Assembly: GCA_964057225.1 (NCBI GenBank)
Contig: OZ059899.1
Location: 11,346,001 to 11,410,000, forward strand
Direction: 5' to 3'
Origin: Auanema rhodensis
Lineage: Eukaryota; Nematoda; Chromadorea; Rhabditida; Rhabditidae
DNA length: 64,000 nt
Within the stretch, counting starts at the first letter, position 1. The number at the start of each line of letters is the position of its first letter. The notes below the pieces were generated by a model. It ran no database searches and was not told the DNA's origin. It worked only from the letters and a program-made list of their open reading frames with translations. Made by a program: the position numbers and the translations under genes. Below, one piece after another: positions 11,950 to 25,931 of this stretch.

Positions 11950-12540
11950 TACGAAAGTACGAAATAACAAAGCGCTGATTATAGGAAACGTGAATGAATG
12001 CAGATATTCTCAATTCCGATTCATTAACTAGATCGTGGTCAGCATTTTACAACATTGATAAAATAGAAACTGAGAAAAAAACATCAACAAATGACACTAT
12101 TAACTTGGTTTTTTGAACAGCTTTTTAATATTTCTTTTTCACTATGAGAGAACTTATATTTATTGCTTTTTCAAAATTTTCCATTTTTAACATTATACAT
12201 CTTGACTATCACACATTGAGAACAACAGTTGGCAATGTTGGTTGTCACGTCATATTTCATGCAGTTAGATTTTCAGACACATTAATACCTTTGACCATTT
12301 TTCTTATGAGTTTTGTAACGATAGATCGTAATGGGAAATGAATTGCTATAATATGAAAAAATACAAGACATAGTCAACATTGATTTCCCCAAATAGTATC
12401 ATGTTTGCTTGTTATTCAATTAGAACACTTATTTTTTGATTGTTTTCTTGAAATATTCTTTTTTTTCTTTAACAAAGTTATGACTGAGATCAAAATTTGA
12501 ACTTACTTTTGAACAATTAAACAGAAATTTAAAAAATATT

Positions 12541-12614
12541 TGCCGCCAGCAGGGGTCGAACCTGCGACCTTGGGCTTATTAGACCCACGCTTTAACCGAC
12601 TGAGCTATGGCGGC
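12541..12614 (-). tRNA. tRNA-Ile(AAT), array copy 5, D-stem variant
   Basis: Hybrid unit (A-like promoter side, B-like elsewhere). G22 is A, turning the C13-G22 pair of the D-stem into a C-A mismatch. Copy 6 has the same change, so the two were probably duplicated or converted together. Function may be weakened. Confidence 0.9.
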
Positions 12615-13206
12615 TACGAAAGTACGAAATAACAAAGCGCTGATTATAGGAAACGTGAATGAATGCAGATATTCTCAATTCCGATTCATTTACTAGATCG
12701 TGGTCAGCATTTTACAACATTGATAAAATAGAAACTGAGAAAAAAACATCAACAAATGACACTATTAACTTGGTTTTTTGAACAGCTTTTTTATATTTCT
12801 TTTTTCACTATGAGAGAACTTATATTTATTGCTTTTTCAAAATTTTCCATTTTTAACATTATACATCTTGACTATTACACATTGAGAACAACAGTTGGCA
12901 ATGTTGGTTGTCACGTCATATTTCATGCAGTTAGATTTTCAGACACATTAATACCTTTGACCATTTTTCTTATGAGTTTTGTAACGATAGATCGTAATGG
13001 GAAATGAATTGCTATAATATGAAAAAATACAAGACATAGTCAACATTGATTTCCCCAAATAGTATCATGTTTGCTTGTTATTCAATTAGAACACTTATTT
13101 TTTGATTGTTTTCTTGAAATATTCTTTTTTTTCTTTAACAAAGTTATGACTGAGATCAAAATTTGAACTTACTTTTGAACAATTAAACAGAAATTTAAAA
13201 AATATT

Positions 13207-13280
13207 TGCCGCCAGCAGGGGTCGAACCTGCGACCTTGGGCTTATTAGACCCACGCTTTAACCGACTGAGCTATGGCGGC
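13207..13280 (-). tRNA. tRNA-Ile(AAT), array copy 6, D-stem variant
   Basis: B-type unit carrying the same A22 change as copy 5. Confidence 0.9.
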
Positions 13281-13872
13281 TACGAAAGTACGAAATAACA
13301 AAGCGCTGATTATAGGAAACGTGAATGAATGCAGATATTCTCAATTCCGATTCATTTACTAGATCGTGGTCAGCATTTTACAACATTGATAAAATAGAAA
13401 CTGAGAAAAAAACATCAACAAATGACACTATTAACTTGGTTTTTTGAACAGCTTTTTTATATTTCTTTTTTCACTATGAGAGAACTTATATTTATTGCTT
13501 TTTCAAAATTTTCCATTTTTAACATTATACATCTTGACTATTACACATTGAGAACAACAGTTGGCAATGTTGGTTGTCACGTCATATTTCATGCAGTTAG
13601 ATTTTCAGACACATTAATACCTTTGACCATTTTTCTTATGAGTTTTGTAACGATAGATCGTAATGGGAAATGAATTGCTATAATATGAAAAAATACAAGA
13701 CATAGTCAACATTGATTTCCCCAAATAGTATCATGTTTGCTTGTTATTCAATTAGAACACTTATTTTTTGATTGTTTTCTTGAAATATTCTTTTTTTTCT
13801 TTAACAAAGTTATGACTGAGATCAAAATTTGAACTTACTTTTGAACAATTAAACAGAAATTTAAAAAATATT

Positions 13873-13946
13873 TGCCGCCAGCAGGGGTCGAACCTGCGAC
13901 CTTGGGCTTATTAGACCCACGCTCTAACCGACTGAGCTATGGCGGC
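13873..13946 (-). tRNA. tRNA-Ile(AAT), array copy 7
   Basis: B-type unit directly after another B; D-stem is back to consensus. Confidence 0.96.
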
Positions 13947-14537
13947 TACGAAAGTACGAAATAACAAAGCGCTGATTATAGGAAACGTGAATGAATGCAG
14001 ATATTCTCAATTCCGATTCATTAACTAGATCGTGGTCAGCATTTTACAACATTGATAAAATAGAAACTGAGAAAAAAACATCAACAAATGACACTATTAA
14101 CTTGGTTTTTTGAACAGCTTTTTAATATTTCTTTTTCACTATGAGAGAACTTATATTTATTGCTTTTTCAAAATTTTCCATTTTTAACATTATACATCTT
14201 GACTATCACACATTGAGAACAACAGTTGGCAATGTTGGTTGTCACGTCATATTTCATGCAGTTAGATTTTCAGACACATTAATACCTTTAACCATTCTTC
14301 TTATGAGTTTTGTAACGATAGATCGTAATAGGAAATGAATTGCTATAATATGAAAAAATACAAGACATAGTCAACATTGATTTCCCCAAATAGTATCATG
14401 TTTGCTTGTTATTCAATTAGAACACTTATTTTTTGATTGTTTTCTTGAAATATTCTTTTTTTTCTTTAACAAAGTTATGACTGAGATCAAAATTTGAACT
14501 TACTTTTGAACAATTAAACAGAAATTTAAAAAATATT

Positions 14538-14611
14538 TGCCGCCAGCAGGGGTCGAACCTGCGACCTTGGGCTTATTAGACCCACGCTCTAACCGACTGA
14601 GCTATGGCGGC
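14538..14611 (-). tRNA. tRNA-Ile(AAT), array copy 8
   Basis: A-type unit; first tRNA of the first 4,666-bp higher-order repeat. Confidence 0.96.
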
Positions 14612-15202
14612 TACGAAAGTACGAAATAACAAAGCGCTGATTATAGGAAACGTGAATGAATGCAGATATTCTCAATTCCGATTCATTTACTAGATCGTGG
14701 TCAGCATTTTACAACATTGATAAAATAGAAACTGAGAAAAAAACATCAACAAATGACACTATTAACTTGGTTTTTTGAACAGCTTTTTAATATTTCTTTT
14801 TCACTATGAGAGAACTTATATTTATTGCTTTTTCAAAATTTTCCATTTTTAACATTATACATCTTGACTATCACACATTGAGAACAACAGTTGGCAATGT
14901 TGGTTGTCACGTCATATTTCATGCAGTTAGATTTTCAGACACATTAATACCTTTAATCATTCTTCTTATGAGTTTTGTAACGATAGATCGTAATAGGAAA
15001 TGAATTGCTATAATATGAAAAAATACAAGACATAGTCAACATTGATTTCCCCAAATAGTATCATGTTTGCTTGTTATTCAATTAGAACACTTTTTTTTTG
15101 ATTGTTTTCTTGAAATATTCTTTTTTTTCTTTAACAAAGTTATGACTGAGATCAAAATTTGAACTTACTTTTGAACAATTAAACAGAAATTTAAAAAATA
15201 TT

Positions 15203-15276
15203 TGCCGCCAGCAGGGGTCGAACCTGCGACCTTGGGCTTATTAGACCCACGCTCTAACCGACTGAGCTATGGCGGC
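15203..15276 (-). tRNA. tRNA-Ile(AAT), array copy 9
   Basis: I-type unit; matches the consensus. Confidence 0.96.
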
Positions 15277-15867
15277 TACGAAAGTACGAAATAACAAAGC
15301 GCTGATTATAGGAAACGTGAATGAATGCAGATATTCTCAATTCCGATTCATTAACTAGATCGTGGTCAGCATTTTACAACATTGATAAAATAGAAACTGA
15401 GAAAAAAACATCAACAAATGACACTATTAACTTGGTTTTTTGAACAGCTTTTTTATAATTCTTTTTCACTATGAGAGAACTTATATTTATTGCTTTTTCA
15501 AAATTTTCCATTTTTAACATTATACATCTTGACTATCACACATTGAGAACAACAGTTGGCAATGTTGGTTGTCACGTCATATTTCATGCAGTTAGATTTT
15601 CAGACACATTAATACCTTTAACCATTCTTCTTATGAGTTTTGTAACGATAGATCGTAATAGGAAATGAATTGCTATAATATGAAAAAATACAAGACATAG
15701 TCAACATTGATTTCCCCAAATAGTATCATGTTTGCTTGTTATTCAATTAGAACACTTTTTTTTTGATTGTTTTCTTGAAATATTCTTTTTTTTCTTTAAC
15801 AAAGTTATGACTGAGATCAAAATTTGAACTTACTTTTGAACAATTAAACAGAAATTTAAAAAATATT

Positions 15868-15941
15868 TGCCGCCAGCAGGGGTCGAACCTGCGACCTTGG
15901 GCTTATTAGACCCACGCTCTAACCGACTGAGCTATGGCGGC
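15868..15941 (-). tRNA. tRNA-Ile(AAT), array copy 10
   Basis: A-type unit; its 5' flank carries the 9-bp insertion (ttgcgaaaa) that marks the higher-order repeat. Confidence 0.96.
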
Positions 15942-16542
15942 TACGAAAGTACGAAATAACAAAGCGCTGATTATAGGAAACGTGAATGAATTGCGAAAAT
16001 GCAGATATTCTCAATTCCGATTCATTAACTAGATCGTGGTCAGCATTTTACAACATTGATAAAATAGAAACTGAGAAAAAAACATCAACAAATGACACTA
16101 TTAACTTGGTTTTTTGAACAGCTTTTTTATATTTCTTTTTTCACTATGAGAGAACTTATATTTATTGCTTTTTCAAAATTTTCCATTTTTAACATTATAC
16201 ATCTTGACTATTACACATTGAGAACAACAGTTGGCAATGTTGGTTGTCACGTCATATTTCATGCAGTTAGATTTTCAGACACATTAATACCTTTGACCAT
16301 TTTTCTTATGAGTTTTGTAACGATAGATCGTAATGGGAAATGAATTGCTATAATATGAAAAAATACAAGACATAGTCAACATTGATTTCTCCAAATAGTA
16401 TCATGTTTGCTTGTTATTCAATTAGAACACTTATTTTTTGATTGTTTTCTTGAAATATTCTTTTTTTTCTTTAACAAAGTTATGACTGAGATCAAAATTT
16501 GAACTTACTTTTGAACAATTAAACAGAAATTTAAAAAATATT

Positions 16543-16616
16543 TGCCGCCAGCAGGGGTCGAACCTGCGACCTTGGGCTTATTAGACCCACGCTCTAACCG
16601 ACTGAGCTATGGCGGC
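16543..16616 (-). tRNA. tRNA-Ile(AAT), array copy 11
   Basis: B-type unit with the linked spacer change gatttctcc; tRNA matches the consensus. Confidence 0.96.
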
Positions 16617-17207
16617 TACGAAAGTACGAAATAACAAAGCGCTGATTATAGGAAACGTGAATGAATGCAGATATTCTCAATTCCGATTCATTTACTAGAT
16701 CGTGGTCAGCATTTTACAACATTGATAAAATAGAAACTGAGAAAAAAACATCAACAAATGACACTATTAACTTGGTTTTTTGAACAGCTTTTTAATATTT
16801 CTTTTTCACTATGAGAGAACTTATATTTATTGCTTTTTCAAAATTTTCCATTTTTAACATTATACATCTTGACTATCACACATTGAGAACAACAGTTGGC
16901 AATGTTGGTTGTCACGTCATATTTCATGCAGTTAGATTTTCAGACACATTAATACCTTTAATCATTCTTCTTATGAGTTTTGTAACGATAGATCGTAATA
17001 GGAAATGAATTGCTATAATATGAAAAAATACAAGACATAGTCAACATTGATTTCCCCAAATAGTATCATGTTTGCTTGTTATTCAATTAGAACACTTTTT
17101 TTTTGATTGTTTTCTTGAAATATTCTTTTTTTTCTTTAACAAAGTTATGACTGAGATCAAAATTTGAACTTACTTTTGAACAATTAAACAGAAATTTAAA
17201 AAATATT

Positions 17208-17281
17208 TGCCGCCAGCAGGGGTCGAACCTGCGACCTTGGGCTTATTAGACCCACGCTCTAACCGACTGAGCTATGGCGGC
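17208..17281 (-). tRNA. tRNA-Ile(AAT), array copy 12
   Basis: I-type unit; matches the consensus. Confidence 0.96.
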
Positions 17282-17872
17282 TACGAAAGTACGAAATAAC
17301 AAAGCGCTGATTATAGGAAACGTGAATGAATGCAGATATTCTCAATTCCGATTCATTAACTAGATCGTGGTCAGCATTTTACAACATTGATAAAATAGAA
17401 ACTGAGAAAAAAACATCAACAAATGACACTATTAACTTGGTTTTTTGAACAGCTTTTTTATAATTCTTTTTCACTATGAGAGAACTTATATTTATTGCTT
17501 TTTCAAAATTTTCCATTTTTAACATTATACATCTTGACTATCACACATTGAGAACAACAGTTGGCAATGTTGGTTGTCACGTCATATTTCATGCAGTTAG
17601 ATTTTCAGACACATTAATACCTTTAACCATTCTTCTTATGAGTTTTGTAACGATAGATCGTAATAGGAAATGAATTGCTATAATATGAAAAAATACAAGA
17701 CATAGTCAACATTGATTTCCCCAAATAGTATCATGTTTGCTTGTTATTCAATTAGAACACTTTTTTTTTGATTGTTTTCTTGAAATATTCTTTTTTTTCT
17801 TTAACAAAGTTATGACTGAGATCAAAATTTGAACTTACTTTTGAACAATTAAACAGAAATTTAAAAAATATT

Positions 17873-17946
17873 TGCCGCCAGCAGGGGTCGAACCTGCGAC
17901 CTTGGGCTTATTAGACCCACGCTCTAACCGACTGAGCTATGGCGGC
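17873..17946 (-). tRNA. tRNA-Ile(AAT), array copy 13
   Basis: A-type unit; matches the consensus. Confidence 0.96.
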
Positions 17947-18538
17947 TACGAAAGTACGAAATAACAAAGCGCTGATTATAGGAAACGTGAATGAATGCAG
18001 ATATTCTCAATTCCGATTCATTAACTAGATCGTGGTCAGCATTTTACAACATTGATAAAATAGAAACTGAGAAAAAAACATCAACAAATGACACTATTAA
18101 CTTGGTTTTTTGAACAGCTTTTTTATATTTCTTTTTTCACTATGAGAGAACTTATATTTATTGCTTTTTCAAAATTTTCCATTTTTAACATTATACATCT
18201 TGACTATTACACATTGAGAACAACAGTTGGCAATGTTGGTTGTCACGTCATATTTCATGCAGTTAGATTTTCAGACACATTAATACCTTTGACCATTTTT
18301 CTTATGAGTTTTGTAACGATAGATCGTAATAGGAAATGAATTGCTATAATATGAAAAAATACAAGACATAGTCAACATTGATTTCCCCAAATAGTATCAT
18401 GTTTGCTTGTTATTCAATTAGAACACTTTTTTTTTGATTGTTTTCTTGAAATATTCTTTTTTTTCTTTAACAAAGTTATGACTGAGATCAAAATTTGAAC
18501 TTACTTTTGAACAATTAAACAGAAATTTAAAAAATATT

Positions 18539-18612
18539 TGCCGCCAGCAGGGGTCGAACCTGCGACCTTGGGCTTATTAGACCCACGCTCTAACCGACTG
18601 AGCTATGGCGGC
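18539..18612 (-). tRNA. tRNA-Ile(AAT), array copy 14
   Basis: Unit with a B-type left part and A-type right part; tRNA matches the consensus. Confidence 0.96.
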
Positions 18613-19203
18613 TACGAAAGTACGAAATAACAAAGCGCTGATTATAGGAAACGTGAATGAATGCAGATATTCTCAATTCCGATTCATTTACTAGATCGTG
18701 GTCAGCATTTTACAACATTGATAAAATAGAAACTGAGAAAAAAACATCAACAAATGACACTATTAACTTGGTTTTTTGAACAGCTTTTTAATATTTCTTT
18801 TTCACTATGAGAGAACTTATATTTATTGCTTTTTCAAAATTTTCCATTTTTAACATTATACATCTTGACTATCACACATTGAGAACAACAGTTGGCAATG
18901 TTGGTTGTCACGTCATATTTTATGCAGTTAGATTTTCAGACACATTAATACCTTTAACCATTCTTCTTATGAGTTTTGTAACGATAGATCGTAATAGGAA
19001 ATGAATTGCTATAATATGAAAAAATACAAGACATAGTCAACATTGATTTCCCCAAATAGTATCATGTTTGCTTGTTATTCAATTAGAACACTTATTTTTT
19101 GATTGTTTTCTTGAAATATTCTTTTTTTTCTTTAACAAAGTTATGACTGAGATCAAAATTTGAACTTACTTTTGAACAATTAAACAGAAATTTAAAAAAT
19201 ATT

Positions 19204-19277
19204 TGCCGCCAGCAGGGGTCGAACCTGCGACCTTGGGCTTATTAGACCCACGCTCTAACCGACTGAGCTATGGCGGC
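19204..19277 (-). tRNA. tRNA-Ile(AAT), array copy 15
   Basis: A-type unit with a private spacer change (tttTatgcag); starts a run of A/B dimers. Confidence 0.96.
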
Positions 19278-19869
19278 TACGAAAGTACGAAATAACAAAG
19301 CGCTGATTATAGGAAACGTGAATGAATGCAGATATTCTCAATTCCGATTCATTAACTAGATCGTGGTCAGCATTTTACAACATTGATAAAATAGAAACTG
19401 AGAAAAAAACATCAACAAATGACACTATTAACTTGGTTTTTTGAACAGCTTTTTTATATTTCTTTTTTCACTATGAGAGAACTTATATTTATTGCTTTTT
19501 CAAAATTTTCCATTTTTAACATTATACATCTTGACTATTACACATTGAGAACAACAGTTGGCAATGTTGGTTGTCACGTCATATTTCATGCAGTTAGATT
19601 TTCAGACACATTAATACCTTTGACCATTTTTCTTATGAGTTTTGTAACGATAGATCGTAATGGGAAATGAATTGCTATAATATGAAAAAATACAAGACAT
19701 AGTCAACATTGATTTCCCCAAATAGTATCATGTTTGCTTGTTATTCAATTAGAACACTTATTTTTTGATTGTTTTCTTGAAATATTCTTTTTTTTCTTTA
19801 ACAAAGTTATGACTGAGATCAAAATTTGAACTTACTTTTGAACAATTAAACAGAAATTTAAAAAATATT

Positions 19870-19943
19870 TGCCGCCAGCAGGGGTCGAACCTGCGACCTT
19901 GGGCTTATTAGACCCACGCTCTAACCGACTGAGCTATGGCGGC
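19870..19943 (-). tRNA. tRNA-Ile(AAT), array copy 16
   Basis: B-type unit; matches the consensus. Confidence 0.96.
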
Positions 19944-20534
19944 TACGAAAGTACGAAATAACAAAGCGCTGATTATAGGAAACGTGAATGAATGCAGATA
20001 TTCTCAATTCCGATTCATTAACTAGATCGTGGTCAGCATTTTACAACATTGATAAAATAGAAACTGAGAAAAAAACATCAACAAATGACACTATTAACTT
20101 GGTTTTTTGAACAGCTTTTTAATATTTCTTTTTCACTATGAGAGAACTTATATTTATTGCTTTTTCAAAATTTTCCATTTTTAACATTATACATCTTGAC
20201 TATCACACATTGAGAACAACAGTTGGCAATGTTGGTTGTCACGTCATATTTCATGCAGTTAGATTTTCAGACACATTAATACCTTTAACCATTCTTCTTA
20301 TGAGTTTTGTAACGATAGATCGTAATAGGAAATGAATTGCTATAATATGAAAAAATACAAGACATAGTCAACATTGATTTCCCCAAATAGTATCATGTTT
20401 GCTTGTTATTCAATTAGAACACTTATTTTTTGATTGTTTTCTTGAAATATTCTTTTTTTTCTTTAACAAAGTTATGACTGAGATCAAAATTTGAACTTAC
20501 TTTTGAACAATTAAACAGAAATTTAAAAAATATT

Positions 20535-20608
20535 TGCCGCCAGCAGGGGTCGAACCTGCGACCTTGGGCTTATTAGACCCACGCTCTAACCGACTGAGCT
20601 ATGGCGGC
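20535..20608 (-). tRNA. tRNA-Ile(AAT), array copy 17
   Basis: A-type unit; a private 5'-flank change (agcgTtgatt) lies outside the tRNA. Confidence 0.96.
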
Positions 20609-21200
20609 TACGAAAGTACGAAATAACAAAGCGTTGATTATAGGAAACGTGAATGAATGCAGATATTCTCAATTCCGATTCATTTACTAGATCGTGGTCA
20701 GCATTTTACAACATTGATAAAATAGAAACTGAGAAAAAAACATCAACAAATGACACTATTAACTTGGTTTTTTGAACAGCTTTTTTATATTTCTTTTTTC
20801 ACTATGAGAGAACTTATATTTATTGCTTTTTCAAAATTTTCCATTTTTAACATTATACATCTTGACTATTACACATTGAGAACAACAGTTGGCAATGTTG
20901 GTTGTCACGTCATATTTCATGCAGTTAGATTTTCAGACACATTAATACCTTTGACCATTTTTCTTATGAGTTTTGTAACGATAGATCATAATGGGAAATG
21001 AATTGCTATAATATGAAAAAATACAAGACATAGTCAACATTGATTTCCCCAAATAGTATCATGTTTGCTTGTTATTCAATTAGAACACTTATTTTTTGAT
21101 TGTTTTCTTGAAATATTCTTTTTTTTCTTTAACAAAGTTATGACTGAGATCAAAATTTGAACTTACTTTTGAACAATTAAACAGAAATTTAAAAAATATT

Positions 21201-21274
21201 TGCCGCCAGCAGGGGTCGAACCTGCGACCTTGGGCTTATTAGACCCACGCTCTAACCGACTGAGCTATGGCGGC
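21201..21274 (-). tRNA. tRNA-Ile(AAT), array copy 18
   Basis: B-type unit with a private spacer change (gatcAtaatg); tRNA matches the consensus. Confidence 0.96.
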
Positions 21275-21865
21275 TACGAAAGTACGAAATAACAAAGCGC
21301 TGATTATAGGAAACGTGAATGAATGCAGATATTCTCAATTCCGATTCATTAACTAGATCGTGGTCAGCATTTTACAACATTGATAAAATAGAAACTGAGA
21401 AAAAAACATCAACAAATGACACTATTAACTTGGTTTTTTGAACAGCTTTTTTATAATTCTTTTTCACTATGAGAGAACTTATATTTATTGCTTTTTCAAA
21501 ATTTTCCATTTTTAACATTATACATCTTGACTATCACACATTGAGAACAACAGTTGGCAATGTTGGTTGTCACGTCATATTTCATGCAGTTAGATTTTCA
21601 GACACATTAATACCTTTAACCATTCTTCTTATGAGTTTTGTAACGATAGATCGTAATAGGAAATGAATTGCTATAATATGAAAAAATACAAGACATAGTC
21701 AACATTGATTTCCCCAAATAGTATCATGTTTGCTTGTTATTCAATTAGAACACTTTTTTTTTGATTGTTTTCTTGAAATATTCTTTTTTTTCTTTAACAA
21801 AGTTATGACTGAGATCAAAATTTGAACTTACTTTTGAACAATTAAACAGAAATTTAAAAAATATT

Positions 21866-21939
21866 TGCCGCCAGCAGGGGTCGAACCTGCGACCTTGGGC
21901 TTATTAGACCCACGCTCTAACCGACTGAGCTATGGCGGC
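21866..21939 (-). tRNA. tRNA-Ile(AAT), array copy 19
   Basis: A-type unit; matches the consensus. Confidence 0.96.
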
Positions 21940-22531
21940 TACGAAAGTACGAAATAACAAAGCGCTGATTATAGGAAACGTGAATGAATGCAGATATTCT
22001 CAATTCCGATTCATTAACTAGATCGTGGTCAGCATTTTACAACATTGATAAAATAGAAACTGAGAAAAAAACATCAACAAATGACACTATTAACTTGGTT
22101 TTTTGAACAGCTTTTTTATATTTCTTTTTTCACTATGAGAGAACTTATATTTATTGCTTTTTCAAAATTTTCCATTTTTAACATTATACATCTTGACTAT
22201 TACACATTGAGAACAACAGTTGGCAATGTTGGTTGTCACGTCATATTTCATGCAGTTAGATTTTCAGACACATTAATACCTTTGACCATTTTTCTTATGA
22301 GTTTTGTAACGATAGATCGTAATGGGAAATGAATTGCTATAATATGAAAAAATACAAGACATAGTCAACATTGATTTCCCCAAATAGTATCATGTTTGCT
22401 TGTTATTCAATTAGAACACTTATTTTTTGATTGTTTTCTTGAAATATTCTTTTTTTTCTTTAACAAAGTTATGACTGAGATCAAAATTTGAACTTACTTT
22501 TGAACAATTAAACAGAAATTTAAAAAATATT

Positions 22532-22605
22532 TGCCGCCAGCAGGGGTCGAACCTGCGACCTTGGGCTTATTAGACCCACGCTCTAACCGACTGAGCTATG
22601 GCGGC
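22532..22605 (-). tRNA. tRNA-Ile(AAT), array copy 20
   Basis: B-type unit; matches the consensus. Confidence 0.96.
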
Positions 22606-23196
22606 TACGAAAGTACGAAATAACAAAGCGCTGATTATAGGAAACGTGAATGAATGCAGATATTCTCAATTCCGATTCATTAACTAGATCGTGGTCAGCA
22701 TTTTACAACATTGATAAAATAGAAACTGAGAAAAAAACATCAACAAATGACACTATTAACTTGGTTTTTTGAACAGCTTTTTTATAATTCTTTTTCACTA
22801 TGAGAGAACTTATATTTATTGCTTTTTCAAAATTTTCCATTTTTAACATTATACATCTTGACTATCACACATTGAGAACAACAGTTGGCAATGTTGGTTG
22901 TCACGTCATATTTCATGCAGTTAGATTTTCAGACACATTAATACCTTTAACCATTCTTCTTATGAGTTTTGTAACGATAGATCGTAATAGGAAATGAATT
23001 GCTATAATATGAAAAAATACAAGACATAGTCAACATTGATTTCCCCAAATAGTATCATGTTTGCTTGTTATTCAATTAGAACACTTTTTTTTTGATTGTT
23101 TTCTTGAAATATTCTTTTTTTTCTTTAACAAAGTTATGACTGAGATCAAAATTTGAACTTACTTTTGAACAATTAAACAGAAATTTAAAAAATATT

Positions 23197-23270
23197 TGCC
23201 GCCAGCAGGGGTCGAACCTGCGACCTTGGGCTTATTAGACCCACGCTCTAACCGACTGAGCTATGGCGGC
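23197..23270 (-). tRNA. tRNA-Ile(AAT), array copy 21
   Basis: A-type unit; matches the consensus. Confidence 0.96.
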
Positions 23271-23862
23271 TACGAAAGTACGAAATAACAAAGCGCTGAT
23301 TATAGGAAACGTGAATGAATGCAGATATTCTCAATTCCGATTCATTAACTAGATCGTGGTCAGCATTTTACAACATTGATAAAATAGAAACTGAGAAAAA
23401 AACATCAACAAATGACACTATTAACTTGGTTTTTTGAACAGCTTTTTTATATTTCTTTTTTCACTATGAGAGAACTTATATTTATTGCTTTTTCAAAATT
23501 TTCCATTTTTAACATTATACATCTTGACTATTACACATTGAGAACAACAGTTGGCAATGTTGGTTGTCACGTCATATTTCATGCAGTTAGATTTTCAGAC
23601 ACATTAATACCTTTGACCATTTTTCTTATGAGTTTTGTAACGATAGATCGTAATGGGAAATGAATTGCTATAATATGAAAAAATACAAGACATAGTCAAC
23701 ATTGATTTCCCCAAATAGTATCATGTTTGCTTGTTATTCAATTAGAACACTTATTTTTTGATTGTTTTCTTGAAATATTCTTTTTTTTCTTTAACAAAGT
23801 TATGACTGAGATCAAAATTTGAACTTACTTTTGAACAATTAAACAGAAATTTAAAAAATATT

Positions 23863-23936
23863 TGCCGCCAGCAGGGGTCGAACCTGCGACCTTGGGCTTA
23901 TTAGACCCACGCTCTAACCGACTGAGCTATGGCGGC
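23863..23936 (-). tRNA. tRNA-Ile(AAT), array copy 22
   Basis: B-type unit; last of the dimer run. Confidence 0.96.
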
Positions 23937-24527
23937 TACGAAAGTACGAAATAACAAAGCGCTGATTATAGGAAACGTGAATGAATGCAGATATTCTCAA
24001 TTCCGATTCATTAACTAGATCGTGGTCAGCATTTTACAACATTGATAAAATAGAAACTGAGAAAAAAACATCAACAAATGACACTATTAACTTGGTTTTT
24101 TGAACAGCTTTTTAATATTTCTTTTTCACTATGAGAGAACTTATATTTATTGCTTTTTCAAAATTTTCCATTTTTAACATTATACATCTTGACTATCACA
24201 CATTGAGAACAACAGTTGGCATTGTTGGTTGTCACGTCATATTTCATGCAGTTAGATTTTCAGACACATTAATACCTTTAACCATTCTTCTTATGAGTTT
24301 TGTAACGATAGATCGTAATAGGAAATGAATTGCTATAATATGAAAAAATACAAGACATAGTCAACATTGATTTCCCCAAATAGTATCATGTTTGCTTGTT
24401 ATTCAATTAGAACACTTATTTTTTGATTGTTTTCTTGAAATATTCTTTTTTTTCTTTAACAAAGTTATGACTGAGATCAAAATTTGAACTTACTTTTGAA
24501 CAATTAAACAGAAATTTAAAAAATATT

Positions 24528-24601
24528 TGCCGCCAGCAGGGGTCGAACCTGCGACCTTGGGCTTATTAGACCCACGCTCTAACCGACTGAGCTATGGCGG
24601 C
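24528..24601 (-). tRNA. tRNA-Ile(AAT), array copy 23
   Basis: A-type unit with the spacer change ggcaTtgttgg, shared only with copy 30; opens the second 4,666-bp repeat. Its 5' flank has a private change (gtgaaAgaatg). Confidence 0.96.
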
Positions 24602-25192
24602 TACGAAAGTACGAAATAACAAAGCGCTGATTATAGGAAACGTGAAAGAATGCAGATATTCTCAATTCCGATTCATTTACTAGATCGTGGTCAGCATTTT
24701 ACAACATTGATAAAATAGAAACTGAGAAAAAAACATCAACAAATGACACTATTAACTTGGTTTTTTGAACAGCTTTTTAATATTTCTTTTTCACTATGAG
24801 AGAACTTATATTTATTGCTTTTTCAAAATTTTCCATTTTTAACATTATACATCTTGACTATCACACATTGAGAACAACAGTTGGCAATGTTGGTTGTCAC
24901 GTCATATTTCATGCAGTTAGATTTTCAGACACATTAATACCTTTAATCATTCTTCTTATGAGTTTTGTAACGATAGATCGTAATAGGAAATGAATTGCTA
25001 TAATATGAAAAAATACAAGACATAGTCAACATTGATTTCCCCAAATAGTATCATGTTTGCTTGTTATTCAATTAGAACACTTTTTTTTTGATTGTTTTCT
25101 TGAAATATTCTTTTTTTTCTTTAACAAAGTTATGACTGAGATCAAAATTTGAACTTACTTTTGAACAATTAAACAGAAATTTAAAAAATATT

Positions 25193-25266
25193 TGCCGCCA
25201 GCAGGGGTCGAACCTGCGACCTTGGGCTTATTAGACCCACGCTCTAACCGACTGAGCTATGGCGGC
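25193..25266 (-). tRNA. tRNA-Ile(AAT), array copy 24
   Basis: I-type unit; matches the consensus. Confidence 0.96.
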
Positions 25267-25857
25267 TACGAAAGTACGAAATAACAAAGCGCTGATTATA
25301 GGAAACGTGAATGAATGCAGATATTCTCAATTCCGATTCATTAACTAGATCGTGGTCAGCATTTTACAACATTGATAAAATAGAAACTGAGAAAAAAACA
25401 TCAACAAATGACACTATTAACTTGGTTTTTTGAACAGCTTTTTTATTATTCTTTTTCACTATGAGAGAACTTATATTTATTGCTTTTTCAAAATTTTCCA
25501 TTTTTAACATTATACATCTTGACTATCACACATTGAGAACAACAGTTGGCAATGTTGGTTGTCACGTCATATTTCATGCAGTTAGATTTTCAGACACATT
25601 AATACCTTTAACCATTCTTCTTATGAGTTTTGTAACGATAGATCGTAATAGGAAATGAATTGCTATAATATGAAAAAATACAAGACATAGTCAACATTGA
25701 TTTCCCCAAATAGTATCATGTTTGCTTGTTATTCAATTAGAACACTTTTTTTTTGATTGTTTTCTTGAAATATTCTTTTTTTTCTTTAACAAAGTTATGA
25801 CTGAGATCAAAATTTGAACTTACTTTTGAACAATTAAACAGAAATTTAAAAAATATT

Positions 25858-25931
25858 TGCCGCCAGCAGGGGTCGAACCTGCGACCTTGGGCTTATTAGA
25901 CCCACGCTCTAACCGACTGAGCTATGGCGGC
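25858..25931 (-). tRNA. tRNA-Ile(AAT), array copy 25
   Basis: A-type unit with ttattattc, shared with copy 32, and the 9-bp 5'-flank insertion. Confidence 0.96.

Larger units (their letters stand above)
14025..18690. repeat. Seven-unit higher-order repeat, copy 1 (4,666 bp)
   Basis: Unit order A-I-A-B-I-A-B, with the 9-bp insertion after the third tRNA gene and gatttctcc in the fourth unit. The same order and markers recur at 24015 and 28681. Confidence 0.85.
18691..24014. repeat. A/B dimer block (4 x 1,331 bp)
   Basis: Eight units strictly alternate A and B. The 5,324-bp length is exactly four dimers of 1,331 bp, a second level of repeat distinct from the seven-unit pattern. Confidence 0.85.
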
